Shown here in pieces: positions 1 to 7,773 of a DNA stretch of 26,588 nt. The notes below the pieces were generated by a model that did no database searches, was not told the origin of the DNA, and saw only the letters and a list, made by a program, of their open reading frames with translations. The DNA lies in assembly GCA_030609605.1 (NCBI GenBank), contig JAUWBY010000003.1, forward strand, positions 1 through 26,588, written 5' to 3'. The position numbers and the translations under genes are program-made. Position 1 is the first letter of the stretch, and the number at the start of each line of letters is the position of its first letter. Source of the DNA: Candidatus Eiseniibacteriota bacterium. GTDB taxonomy: Bacteria; Joyebacterota; Joyebacteria; Joyebacterales; Joyebacteraceae.

Positions 1-202
1 CATCGTGGATCACAACATCGAGATTCACGGCGAGGGCTTCAGCTCTCTCCCGCCCCAGCTTGACCGTTGAGTCCGAGCTGCCGTCATCCACGAGAAGTAC
101 CGATCCTCGATCGTCGAGACCACTCAGAACCGGCGCGATCCGCTCGAGGAGCGGACCGATGGAGTCCGATTCGTTATAGGCCGGAAGCATGACCACGACC
201 AT
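1..202 (-). CDS. Glycosyltransferase family 2, N-terminal fragment (runs off left edge)
   Basis: The reading frame begins at an ATG at 202 and stays open to the window edge, giving about 67 residues. It opens with MVVVMLPAYNES, the usual start of a GT-A fold family 2 glycosyltransferase, and carries LLVDDGSSDST near residues 39-49, the nucleotide-sugar-binding DDGS segment. These enzymes transfer a sugar from a nucleotide or polyprenyl donor, often at the inner face of the membrane. The ribosome binding site AGGAG overlaps the TAG stop of the wecB gene just upstream (11 bp gap), so the two are probably translationally coupled. Together with wecB and the export genes it points to an exopolysaccharide or glycolipid locus continuing to the left. 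The acceptor cannot be predicted, and the missing C-terminus leaves open a dolichol-phosphate-sugar synthase type. Confidence 0.85.
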   Translation of the reverse strand, partial: MVVVMLPAYNESDSIGPLLERIAPVLSGLDDRGSVLLVDDGSSDSTVKLGRERAEALAVNLDVVIHD

Positions 203-213
203 CGCCACTTCTC

Positions 214-1401
214 CTAGGGAATCGGTCTCGCCACACTGCCTGTGCCGGCAGCACTGCCGTAGAGCCCAGGACTGAACACTTCGAAAGGCTCGAACCCGTC
301 GAGCCCGAACACACCTGCTATCGCCGACGCGATTCTCTCACTCGCCCGACCGTCTCCGTACGGATTGACGGCAGTGGCCATGCGTTCGTAGCGTCCACCA
401 TCTGTGAGCAAGCTTGAGATCTCGCTGAATACCACGCCTTCGTCCGTCCCGATCAACCGCACGGTTCCCGCGGTGACCGCTTCCGGACGCTCGGTCTCGT
501 TTCTGAGAACGAGAACCGGCTTGCCGAGAGCGGGCGCTTCCTCCTGAAGGCCTCCCGAATCAGTGACGACGATGTGCGCCTCCTTCAGGAGCCTGACGAG
601 AACCGGGTATGCCACGGGATCGAGAAGATGGATTCGATCGTGACCGCCCAGGATCGATCGCGCCGGCCGCTGTACGTTTGGATTGAGATGCACCGGGTAG
701 ACTATGCGCAGATCGGGGAAACGGTCTGCGGCCGCCCGAAGAGCCCTACATATGCCCTCGAGCGGAGCGCCGAAGTTCTCGCGGCGGTGGGCGGTGACGA
801 GAACCATCCGGCCCCCGCCTGGAACCGGCAGATCAGGCAGACGGGAATCGTCAACAACTGACAGGAGCGCGTCTATCACCGTGTTCCCCGTGACGAAGAT
901 GGACCTCTTGGACACTCCGGACTTGAGGAGATTCCGCTTCGACTCCGTCGTCGGCGCGAAGTGATATGACGAGAGCGAATCGGCGAGAACGCGGTTCATC
1001 TCTTCAGGAAAAGGGCAGTACCTGTCGTGAGTTCTCAAGCCGGCCTCGACGTGGCCTACGGGGATTTTGTGATGGAAGCTCGCGAGGGCCGCGGCCATGG
1101 TCGTCGTCGTATCACCGTGGACGAGCACGAGATCCGGTGCGAGATCCGCCAGTATGGTCTCGAGCCCCTCGAGGACACCCGCCACTATCTGCCAGAGCGC
1201 TTGATTCTTGCGCATGATGTTCAGATCCGCGTCGGGCACGATCCCGAAGAAATCAAGCACCTGGTCCAGCATCTCCCGATGCTGGGCGGTGATACAGACC
1301 ATGGATTCCAGCGCATCGTTGTGACGCCTGAGTTCGGATATCACCGGCGCCATCTTGATGGCCTCCGGCCGAGTACCGAATATGGCAAGGACTCTGGGCA
1401 C
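214..1401 (-). CDS. wecB: UDP-N-acetylglucosamine 2-epimerase (non-hydrolysing)
   Basis: Interconverts UDP-GlcNAc and UDP-ManNAc in the cytoplasm, supplying ManNAc-type sugars for surface polysaccharide. The 395-residue product shows the family's landmarks: GTRPEAIKMAP at residues 9-19, HVEAGLRT and the FPEEMNR stretch, TGNTVIDALL, HRRENFG, and the C-terminal TDSGGLQEEAP, followed by RNETERPEA, which contacts the UDP moiety. The start chosen is GTG at 1401, preceded by GGAGGAGGC. The open frame runs further upstream to 1524, but that stretch is the antisense of the tyrosine-rich tail of the preceding gene and is not family-like. The start lies 43 bp after the Wzc-like gene stop and the end is 11 bp before the glycosyltransferase, so it is an operon member. 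The stop is TAG. Confidence 0.95.
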   Translation of the reverse strand: MPRVLAIFGTRPEAIKMAPVISELRRHNDALESMVCITAQHREMLDQVLDFFGIVPDADLNIMRKNQALWQIVAGVLEGLETILADLAPDLVLVHGDTTTTMAAALASFHHKIPVGHVEAGLRTHDRYCPFPEEMNRVLADSLSSYHFAPTTESKRNLLKSGVSKRSIFVTGNTVIDALLSVVDDSRLPDLPVPGGGRMVLVTAHRRENFGAPLEGICRALRAAADRFPDLRIVYPVHLNPNVQRPARSILGGHDRIHLLDPVAYPVLVRLLKEAHIVVTDSGGLQEEAPALGKPVLVLRNETERPEAVTAGTVRLIGTDEGVVFSEISSLLTDGGRYERMATAVNPYGDGRASERIASAIAGVFGLDGFEPFEVFSPGLYGSAAGTGSVARPIP

Positions 1402-1444
1402 GCCTCCTCCTGACACGACTCCGGCTCCCTCTCGGCAGCTCCTG

Positions 1445-3682
1445 CTAGCTCGTCCCTCGGTTCTCCTCCGAGCTCGTGGTCCCGTACCCGTAGTACTTGT
1501 AGTCGTAGTAGTACGGCAGTACATGTTCGAAGTTGTTCACTACGATCCCGACGACGTTGTCATTCTCCTCCCGCTGCAGTTCGAGCCCTCGCAGGACAAC
1601 CTCGCGTGGAGTCACACCAGCCTTGAGAACCAGAATCACCGCATCCACACGCCCACCGATGAACAGCGCATCGGGCACGGCCACGTTCGGGGCGGTATCG
1701 ATCACGATGTGATCGTATTCGGAAAGGAGCTCGGACATCACGCGTGACTCGGGGAACGATTCAACGATCCTCGTCACCTCTTCGCGGATGGCCCCAGCCG
1801 GGAGGACGTCGAGGTTGGGAAGTTTGGTCGATTTGATATCTCCGGCGGCGAGGTTTCCTCGCTCGATCGCGTCGGAGAGACCCGTGCTGTTGTCCACCTC
1901 CATCACGTGGTGTATGCGGGGTTTTCTGAGATCGCAGTCCACGAGTATGGTCCGGCCCGCGTGATGACGAGCCAGCGTGATGGCCAAGCTCACCGCCGTC
2001 GTAGTCTTGCCTTCACCGCGATTGGAGCTTGTGACCAGGATCGATCTGGGAACACCTCTTCCACTCTTCGCGAGCTTGCGCGTCAGCCTGCGGAATTCGA
2101 AGGAGACCGGCGTCTCCCTCAACAGGTGCTTCAGGATCTGAGGATTCCCTTCAGTAGGTCTGGAGTTGTTACGCCTGTCTTTGTTCTCTCTCTGAGCGAT
2201 CTTCTGGAAGATCTCCGCGTTGGGAACGGTCGCCAATGCCGGGAGGCCGAGCGTGGCCTGCACGTCATCCACGCTCTTGAACGACGTGTCGCTCTGCTCC
2301 GTAGCCAGGACCAGACCGAGCCCGATGACCAAGCCACCGAGGATTGAGAGCACCAGGATCATGGTCTTGTCCGGCGCGACAGGACCCATCGGGCGTGTCG
2401 GCGGCTCGATTATCTCGAAACGCCCTCCGGCCCTCGCTGCTTCCAGCGCTTCCGTGATCTGCCCGGCTGCGGACTGCTCCAGGAACGCCGCGTAAAGGGC
2501 CCTGTTGCTTTCGACTTCCTGCCTGAGACGCGTCAGCTCGAGCTCCTCCTCAGGCGCGTTCGCCATTCCCTGGGTGTAGGTCCACATGAACCGCGAAAGC
2601 GTCCGCTGCCGCTGCGCGACCATGTCCACCTCAACCTCGGCTATCTTCAGTTCGGCGAAGGCATCGAGAACGGCGCTGCTCGCACCCGGCACCTCTCGGG
2701 CGGCAATCGTCTTGGATGTGTTTCTGAGAAGGTCTTTCTTCTCAGCGATGCTCGCATACAGGGAGTGGATCTCGGGACCGTTGCCGGAGCCCCTGACAAG
2801 AGCGGGAGCCACTTCGTACTCCAGGGAGACGAGCTGACCCTTGAGGCTGTCCAACTCCTCGAAGATCACATCGGCCAGCGCACGATACACCGCATCTCCG
2901 AGGCCACGGAGTGCATTGTGTCTCTCATCGAGCCTGAGCTGCGCGTCGTTTCCCTCGACCATCGCCTGACTGATGAGCACGTCGACCCGACCCACGTTCT
3001 GCGAGTTGACGGGATTAGGGACGACCGCCCTGGTTATCCGTCCCTCCTGATAGGTCCGCAACCGCTGTTCAGCTTCATTGAGCTTCTGCTTGTAGATGAC
3101 CAGCTGCTCGACACTGAAGTCGTGGATCGAGCGGATCTCCTTGAGCTGCTCGCGATTCGATGCTCCGACGAAGGCATTAGTGATGTGCTGTGCCAGCAAG
3201 ACCGCTCGGTCGGGATCGATGTCTCTCACAACCACTTTGAAGACGTTGGCCGCAGTCCTTATCACCGTGACCCGCATCCCGAGAAACTGGACCATACGCG
3301 CCTCGGCATAGTCTTCAATGCTGAGAGACGGATCCTTGTCATGCATCTTCTCCGCCCAGGTCCTTACTCCAGAATCGTCCGTCATGTCGAGCGCGCGCAC
3401 GAGCTCTACGAGGAACGTTGTGCTCTTCACCTTCTCCTGCAGCCGGGACAGCTGATCCTCGGCGGGAGAACGCCCAACGAGTCTGGCGAGCGGTTCGGAC
3501 AGCCGTTCCTGAGCCCGCATCGCGACCGTGCTGGTCGCCTCGTACACCGGACTCAGTGAGATACTGATGATGTACCCCGCTATCCCACCTACGATCACGG
3601 GAACCAGAACGAGCCACTTCTTCCTCCAGAGAGCTCGCACGTAGCTCCTTACGTCGATTGGTGCCGATTCCTGCTCGCGCAT
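1445..3682 (-). CDS. Polysaccharide chain-length determinant / BY-type tyrosine autokinase (Wzc-like)
   Basis: Inner-membrane co-polymerase that controls polysaccharide chain length and works with the outer-membrane exporter encoded next to it. The 745 residues read as an N-terminal Wzz domain with TM1 at about 23-42, a long periplasmic helical region (about 180-420), and a GNVR-like segment ending in PPTRPMGPVAPDK before TM2 (about 441-461). A cytoplasmic BY-kinase follows, with Walker A SSNRGEGKTTT (552-562), Walker A' TILVDCDLRKPR (578-589) and Walker B HIVIDTAP (658-665). The C-terminus has a tyrosine cluster (Y724-726, 728, 730, 731, 733), the usual autophosphorylation tail. ATG start with GGGGGAG six bases upstream. 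It follows the wza-like gene by 20 bp. Kinase and chain-length parts are fused in one chain, as in proteobacterial Wzc rather than the split Firmicute arrangement. Confidence 0.95.
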   Translation of the reverse strand: MREQESAPIDVRSYVRALWRKKWLVLVPVIVGGIAGYIISISLSPVYEATSTVAMRAQERLSEPLARLVGRSPAEDQLSRLQEKVKSTTFLVELVRALDMTDDSGVRTWAEKMHDKDPSLSIEDYAEARMVQFLGMRVTVIRTAANVFKVVVRDIDPDRAVLLAQHITNAFVGASNREQLKEIRSIHDFSVEQLVIYKQKLNEAEQRLRTYQEGRITRAVVPNPVNSQNVGRVDVLISQAMVEGNDAQLRLDERHNALRGLGDAVYRALADVIFEELDSLKGQLVSLEYEVAPALVRGSGNGPEIHSLYASIAEKKDLLRNTSKTIAAREVPGASSAVLDAFAELKIAEVEVDMVAQRQRTLSRFMWTYTQGMANAPEEELELTRLRQEVESNRALYAAFLEQSAAGQITEALEAARAGGRFEIIEPPTRPMGPVAPDKTMILVLSILGGLVIGLGLVLATEQSDTSFKSVDDVQATLGLPALATVPNAEIFQKIAQRENKDRRNNSRPTEGNPQILKHLLRETPVSFEFRRLTRKLAKSGRGVPRSILVTSSNRGEGKTTTAVSLAITLARHHAGRTILVDCDLRKPRIHHVMEVDNSTGLSDAIERGNLAAGDIKSTKLPNLDVLPAGAIREEVTRIVESFPESRVMSELLSEYDHIVIDTAPNVAVPDALFIGGRVDAVILVLKAGVTPREVVLRGLELQREENDNVVGIVVNNFEHVLPYYYDYKYYGYGTTSSEENRGTS

Positions 3683-3702
3683 GTCTCCCCCACGTGTAGA
3701 GC

Positions 3703-4707
3703 CTACGGTTGCGTCCGGCTGCTCAACTGCTGCTTAAGCTTCGTGTCTTCCAGCGTTCGATCGACTGTGAGATACAGGAGATAGCCCTGCAGAACGTTCG
3801 TCGTCGCGTTCAGCAGCGAGCCAACGCCGGTCAGAAGAACCTCGCCGACGCTTAAGCCCTCAATCGGCACGACGATTCTGTCGCCCGCCGAGAGGTGGAA
3901 CGGACGGCCCGTACCATCGTGTGTTATGCGAGTCAGATCGACGTTCGCCGCAACCTGACTCCCGCCCGCATTCATCACGACCACAACGTCGGTCAGTTTG
4001 GCCTCTCTCGTCATTCCTCCCGCCAGAGCGAGAACCTGCAGGAGATCCATGCCTTCGGTAAGCTGATAGGCGCCGGGACGGTTGACCTCGCCAAGCACGT
4101 AGACGATTCCCGGACCCGTCATCGCCCCACCGTAGGTGGCCGGAAACTCGATCGTGTCCCCTGGCCTTAGTTCAGGCAGGGTGACAGCCCCCTCACCCCG
4201 CATGTACGCCCCAAGGTCGACCGAGATCACCTCCGGCCCGGCTGCCGTCGCACGAATAATCGAGACCGATGACAAATCCGCAGTCGGAAGAGGCCCCCCA
4301 GCCTCGCTCATCACCTGAAGCATGTCCGGCACCCGTTCGAAGCTGTAGCGTCCGGGCATTGCTATCTGGCCGGTCAGGAAAATGCCCCGGCTGTTGAACT
4401 GGACCATCGTCACCGTTACCTGATTCGTCTCTCGCGTGTAGTCACGGAGCCGCTGCGTGAGCTCGCGGCCGAGCGCCGTGGGCGTCATCCCCTGCGCCAT
4501 CAGTTCCCCGACCGGCGGGAATGTGATGAGCCCGTTCGTACGCACGACGACGTTTCTGTCCAGGTCCGCGTGTCGCCAGACCGAGATGGCGAGGATATCG
4601 TCCGGGCCGATCATGTACTCCGTCTGCTGTGCCGTCGCCGTGGGCGCAAGGACCGCTGCAGCGATAAGCACTCGAAGAAAAGCGTTTAGAAGAATGCGTC
4701 TACACAT
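3703..4707 (-). CDS. Polysaccharide export outer-membrane protein (Wza-like, SLBB domains)
   Basis: Periplasmic/outer-membrane channel component for polysaccharide secretion, partner of the Wzc-like protein. The 334-residue product has a hydrophobic signal peptide of about 26 residues ending ATA/QQ. A Poly_export domain follows (about 28-105: YMIGPDDILAISVW...), then two SLBB repeats (about 108-190 and 200-290, the second starting with VYVLGEVNRPGAYQL). The start ATG at 4707 is preceded by GGGGGGAT. No lipobox cysteine is seen at the cleavage site (the only N-terminal Cys is residue 2), so it may not be lipidated the way E. coli Wza is. It is the first gene of the EPS operon, with 370 bp of upstream spacer. 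Stop TAG. Confidence 0.92.
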   Translation of the reverse strand: MCRRILLNAFLRVLIAAAVLAPTATAQQTEYMIGPDDILAISVWRHADLDRNVVVRTNGLITFPPVGELMAQGMTPTALGRELTQRLRDYTRETNQVTVTMVQFNSRGIFLTGQIAMPGRYSFERVPDMLQVMSEAGGPLPTADLSSVSIIRATAAGPEVISVDLGAYMRGEGAVTLPELRPGDTIEFPATYGGAMTGPGIVYVLGEVNRPGAYQLTEGMDLLQVLALAGGMTREAKLTDVVVVMNAGGSQVAANVDLTRITHDGTGRPFHLSAGDRIVVPIEGLSVGEVLLTGVGSLLNATTNVLQGYLLYLTVDRTLEDTKLKQQLSSRTQP

Positions 4708-4838
4708 GGACCGATCCCCCCTGGGTCATCTGCACCGAGCGACACGGTTCGCTCTATCTGCCGTCACCTGTTACACTTCCGCAAGAGAGGCTTCGCGCAG
4801 CACTCCAGTGGAACGCAATTGCAACGAAGCTTGGCACA

Positions 4839-4867
4839 ACGCTAGCAGTGCGCCGAGCGCCAGTCAA
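4839..4867 (-). promoter_or_regulatory. Candidate promoter for the EPS operon
   Basis: On the minus strand, TTGACT (4867-4862) and TAGCGT (4844-4839) are separated by 17 bp. The -35 is good, but the -10 keeps only the three most conserved positions (T1, A2, T6). It would give a leader of about 125 nt before the wza-like gene. This is the best pair I found in the spacer, but it is much weaker than the promoters of yicC and the NFACT gene. Confidence 0.3.
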
Positions 4868-4981
4868 CGATCATTGCTCAGAAGTGTAAAGTTTGTCGAC
4901 ATTGTTCGGTGGGCAACACCCTCGCTGATGCGGCTAACCTATGGCCACACAGTAGGATACCTACACTCCGCCGGCTGCTCT

Positions 4982-4997
4982 AGCTGTCGAAACAGCT
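4982..4997 (-). other. Small hairpin with TTCG loop downstream of ddl
   Basis: AGCTGT and ACAGCT flank a four-base loop that reads TTCG on the minus strand, about 80 nt past the ddl stop. The stem is only 6 bp and no T-run follows, so it is at best a weak or processed 3'-end structure. Confidence 0.3.
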
Positions 4998-5077
4998 TAC
5001 ATGCCCTGCCGAATCGTGCGCTCATCGCATTGACGACATGGGCACTAGTGCATCCGATGTGCCAGAATGTGACGATT

Positions 5078-6142
5078 TCAGGCAAGTTCTACGATCTTAT
5101 CGACCAGATCCGGGAAACTCATCCCGGCGGCCTTAGCAGCCATTGGAACGAGGCTCACTGCAGTCATCCCCGGAACCGTGTTGACCTCGAGACAGAAGGG
5201 CTCGAGTTCATCGGTGACCCGGAAATCCACCCTCGCATACCCCACGCACCCGAGCGCACTGTATGCCAGGAGGGCAGACCGCTCGAGTTCGCTGGACAGG
5301 GAGTCCGGGATCTCGGCGGGGCACAGGTAGTTGGTGTGTCCTTTGGTGTACTTGCTTTCATAGTCGTAGAGTCCGCCCTCCGGCATGATCTCGACCACCG
5401 GTAGCGCGGTCTCTCCCAGAACCGCAACCGTCATCTCCCGTCCCGGGACGTAGGCCTCCATGAGCACGTAGCGCGAATACTCGGCAGCCAACTCTATGGC
5501 ATGCGCAAGGTGTGACTCTTCACTGACGAGAGTGAGTCCGACCGTCGAACCCTGGTCATTGGGCTTGACTATCAGCGGATAGGCGTCGAGTTCGCTTGCC
5601 TTCCTCGACACCATTTCCCCAAGTGGCTTTCCTCCGGAAAGCCGCGGCATCCGGATATCATCCGGAAACTCGGGCGCTCCCCCCCCCCGGGACCCATCGC
5701 ATCTGACGATGGTCCAACGCGGGGTAGGAACACCAACCTCACGAAACAGCACCTTCGCCGCACGCTTGTCCATCGCGAGGGCGCTGGCCAGAACGCCGGA
5801 ACCAGTGTACCGCTTTCCCGCCAGCTCCAGGAGTCCCTGGATCGTCCCGTCCTCGCCCGTACCCCCGTGCAAGGCGACAAATACGACGTCGGCATCAGCG
5901 ACGGCTCGGCCTGCTACGGCGTCCAGGGCCTTCCCTTCCTCGTGCCCGACCTGGGGCGGCTCCGCACCGATTTCTGCCGCTGCTGCAGCCTGCTCAGGTC
6001 CGACCGGCGCGTCACCACGCGCCGTATCGACGAGCAGAACCTCGTGGCCCCGCCCCGCAAGCCCCAGCCCGACCGCTCTGCCGGTCACGAGAGAGATATC
6101 ACGCTCGGTCGAGGTCCCTCCATAGAGCACAGCTATCTTCAA
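5078..6142 (-). CDS. ddl: D-alanine--D-alanine ligase
   Basis: Cytoplasmic ATP-grasp enzyme joining two D-alanines for peptidoglycan precursors. The 354 residues contain the N-terminal GGTSTERDISL (8-18, with the substrate-binding Glu), LHGGTGEDGTIQG (91-103), VKPNDQGSTVG (192-202), the YDYESKYTKG loop (259-268), and the metal/substrate end DFRV...LEVNTVPGMTAVSLVP (306-333). The start is TTG at 6142: GGGAGG lies 9 nt upstream and MKIAVLYGG fits the family start. A segment at about 149-183 (DGSRGGGAPEF...) is longer than usual and contains a run of ten G on the coding strand (5679-5688); the frame is intact across it. Placed 121 bp after gltX with a hairpin between them, so it may be co-transcribed with or separate from the upstream block. 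Stop TGA. Confidence 0.95.
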   Translation of the reverse strand: MKIAVLYGGTSTERDISLVTGRAVGLGLAGRGHEVLLVDTARGDAPVGPEQAAAAAEIGAEPPQVGHEEGKALDAVAGRAVADADVVFVALHGGTGEDGTIQGLLELAGKRYTGSGVLASALAMDKRAAKVLFREVGVPTPRWTIVRCDGSRGGGAPEFPDDIRMPRLSGGKPLGEMVSRKASELDAYPLIVKPNDQGSTVGLTLVSEESHLAHAIELAAEYSRYVLMEAYVPGREMTVAVLGETALPVVEIMPEGGLYDYESKYTKGHTNYLCPAEIPDSLSSELERSALLAYSALGCVGYARVDFRVTDELEPFCLEVNTVPGMTAVSLVPMAAKAAGMSFPDLVDKIVELA

Positions 6143-6201
6143 GCTGGTATCCTCCCGGGGTCCTACGGTTCACACTCACTGAATGACGCTTCCGAACACC
6201 T

Positions 6202-6220
6202 GACGGACAGAGCGTCCGTC
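6202..6220 (-). other. Hairpin between gltX and ddl
   Basis: GACGGAC and GTCCGTC form a perfect 7-bp stem with a 5-nt loop, 44 nt after the gltX stop. There is no T-tract in the transcription direction, so a rho-independent terminator is not well supported. It could be an attenuating or mRNA-end structure inside the operon. Confidence 0.35.
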
Positions 6221-6263
6221 TGCTTCGCGGCACTCGTCCGGGCGCCCTTCTGCTCCACTCGAA

Positions 6264-7712
6264 TCACTGCCTCTCGGCATCTCCTGCCGCGGCCAGGCAC
6301 CGCGAGACTACGCGCTCCCGACCCAACAACTCGGCCACGCTGCCGAGAGCCGGACCGTGCGTGCGTCCGGTCAGAGCCGCGCGTGCCGGCATGAAGAGAG
6401 CCTTACCCTTCAGACCGAGAGCACTACCCTGGCTCTTGAGTACAGATTTGAACTCGGCTGCATCCAGTTTCCCCGGGACTGCCGCAAAAGCATCCGCAAG
6501 CGCTGCAAACATCTGGCGGCTCTCGTGCAGCGAGATCCACTCCTTTGCCTCGGGCTCGAGATCGAAGTCCCGATCGTAGAACGGAGCTATCTCTCCAGGC
6601 AGATTGGACAATCGGTCCAGCCCCTCGCGAACGAGATCCACTATGGCGGGGAAGCGTGCATCGTCCGAATCGAACCCGGCTGATACGGCGAACGGCTTTG
6701 CGGCCGCCACCACGATCGAGAGCGGCGACTCGCGGAGGTGGTGGCCGTTCACCCACTCAAGCTTGTCGTCATCGAACGCCGCTGCGCTTGCGCTTACCCT
6801 CTTGAGATCGAACGCCCCCACGAGATCCTCCCGCGAGAGGATCTCCTTGGCCTCGGGATGCGACCAGCCGAGGAGTGCTAAGTAGTTGATGACTGCCCCG
6901 GGGAGAAACCCCTCCCGGCGCAGCTTCTGCAAAGAAGTGGCTCCTCCCCGTTTCGATAGCTTGCTCCGGTCCTGCGCCACAATGAGCGATACGTGGGCGA
7001 AGAGCGGTGGTTCGTATCCGAGCCGGCTGTAGAGAAGCTGCTGGCGCATTGTGTTTGGAAGATGATCCTCAGCACGGATAACGTGCGTGATTCCCATGAG
7101 CGCATCATCCACGACGACTGCGAAGTTGTAGGTCGGCCTCCCGTCGCTCCTCAGGATGATGAAATCGCCGAGCATCTCCTTCCCGAACTCGACCCGTCCT
7201 CTAATCATGTCTTCGACGACGATGTCCGCGTCCGGGGCTCGCAGACGAATCGTCGGCCTCACGCCATCCAGCTCACGGGCGCGTCTCTCGCTCTCGGACA
7301 GGTGTCGGCAGGCGCCGTCGTACTGAGGAACCCTTCCCTCGTCGCGAGCCCTCTTCCGGTTCTCGTCAAGCGTCTCATCGCTGCAGTAGCATGTGAACGC
7401 CTTTCCATCGGCGAGCAATCGTTCTGCATGCTCCCGGTAGATGCCGGTTCGTTCCGACTGGCGGTACGGCCCGAACTCGCCTCCAACTCCCGGCCCTTCG
7501 TCCCAGTCGAGACCGAGCCACTTGAGATCATCGAGGATCATGCGTTCCGACTCATCCGTGGAACGAGCGGTATCCGTGTCCTCGACACGCAAGATAAACG
7601 TCCCCCCCTCGTGCCTCGCGAAGAGCCAGTTGAAGAGAGCGGTCCTTGCGTTCCCGAGATGGAGATGCCCGGTTGGGCTGGGAGCGAATCTGACCCGAAC
7701 AGGTTTTGTCAT
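6264..7712 (-). CDS. gltX: Glutamate--tRNA ligase
   Basis: Class I aminoacyl-tRNA synthetase charging tRNA-Glu (and tRNA-Gln too if the enzyme is non-discriminating, which cannot be told here). The 482 residues start MTKPVRVRFAPSPTGHLHLGNART, containing the HIGH-type signature, and carry KLSKR at 251-255 as the KMSKS motif. A CYC pair (C108, C110) with Y131 and C135 in QYDGAC reproduces the zinc-binding spacing known from E. coli GluRS. FAPSPTG, EDTD and the WVNGHHLR stretch are all present. ATG start with GAGG upstream. It lies 61 bp after ispDF and 121 bp before ddl. Stop TGA. Confidence 0.97.
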   Translation of the reverse strand: MTKPVRVRFAPSPTGHLHLGNARTALFNWLFARHEGGTFILRVEDTDTARSTDESERMILDDLKWLGLDWDEGPGVGGEFGPYRQSERTGIYREHAERLLADGKAFTCYCSDETLDENRKRARDEGRVPQYDGACRHLSESERRARELDGVRPTIRLRAPDADIVVEDMIRGRVEFGKEMLGDFIILRSDGRPTYNFAVVVDDALMGITHVIRAEDHLPNTMRQQLLYSRLGYEPPLFAHVSLIVAQDRSKLSKRGGATSLQKLRREGFLPGAVINYLALLGWSHPEAKEILSREDLVGAFDLKRVSASAAAFDDDKLEWVNGHHLRESPLSIVVAAAKPFAVSAGFDSDDARFPAIVDLVREGLDRLSNLPGEIAPFYDRDFDLEPEAKEWISLHESRQMFAALADAFAAVPGKLDAAEFKSVLKSQGSALGLKGKALFMPARAALTGRTHGPALGSVAELLGRERVVSRCLAAAGDAERQ

Positions 7713-7773
7713 TGATTCCTCATGCTGGGTTTCACCCGTGGTCTCGCCGCCGGCTTCTCGTGTTCCGCCGGCA

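Larger units (their letters stand above)
4708..5077. other. 370-bp gene-free spacer between ddl and the EPS operon
   Basis: No convincing coding sequence, tRNA or rRNA is seen on either strand. It must hold the control region of the minus-strand EPS operon and the 3' end of the ddl transcript. Items visible inside are a weak promoter-like pair (4839-4867), a small palindrome GTAGG-ATA-CCTAC (4952-4964) and a hairpin with a TTCG loop (4982-4997). It is more AT-rich in places than the flanking genes. No ops/JUMPstart element could be identified. Confidence 0.6.

Noticed and set aside
1402..1524. Upstream extension of wecB with a Thr-rich start
   Set aside because: It reads through the out-of-frame tyrosine-codon cluster of the preceding gene; the GTG at 1401 has a strong ribosome site and gives the standard family start.
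2765..3559. 264-residue plus-strand open frame opposite the Wzc-like gene
   Set aside because: Antisense shadow; the minus-strand protein is clearly real with ordered domains and motifs.
4708..5077. Possible tRNA or small RNA gene in the EPS spacer
   Set aside because: No cloverleaf, no T-loop consensus, and only short stems without a terminator T-run.
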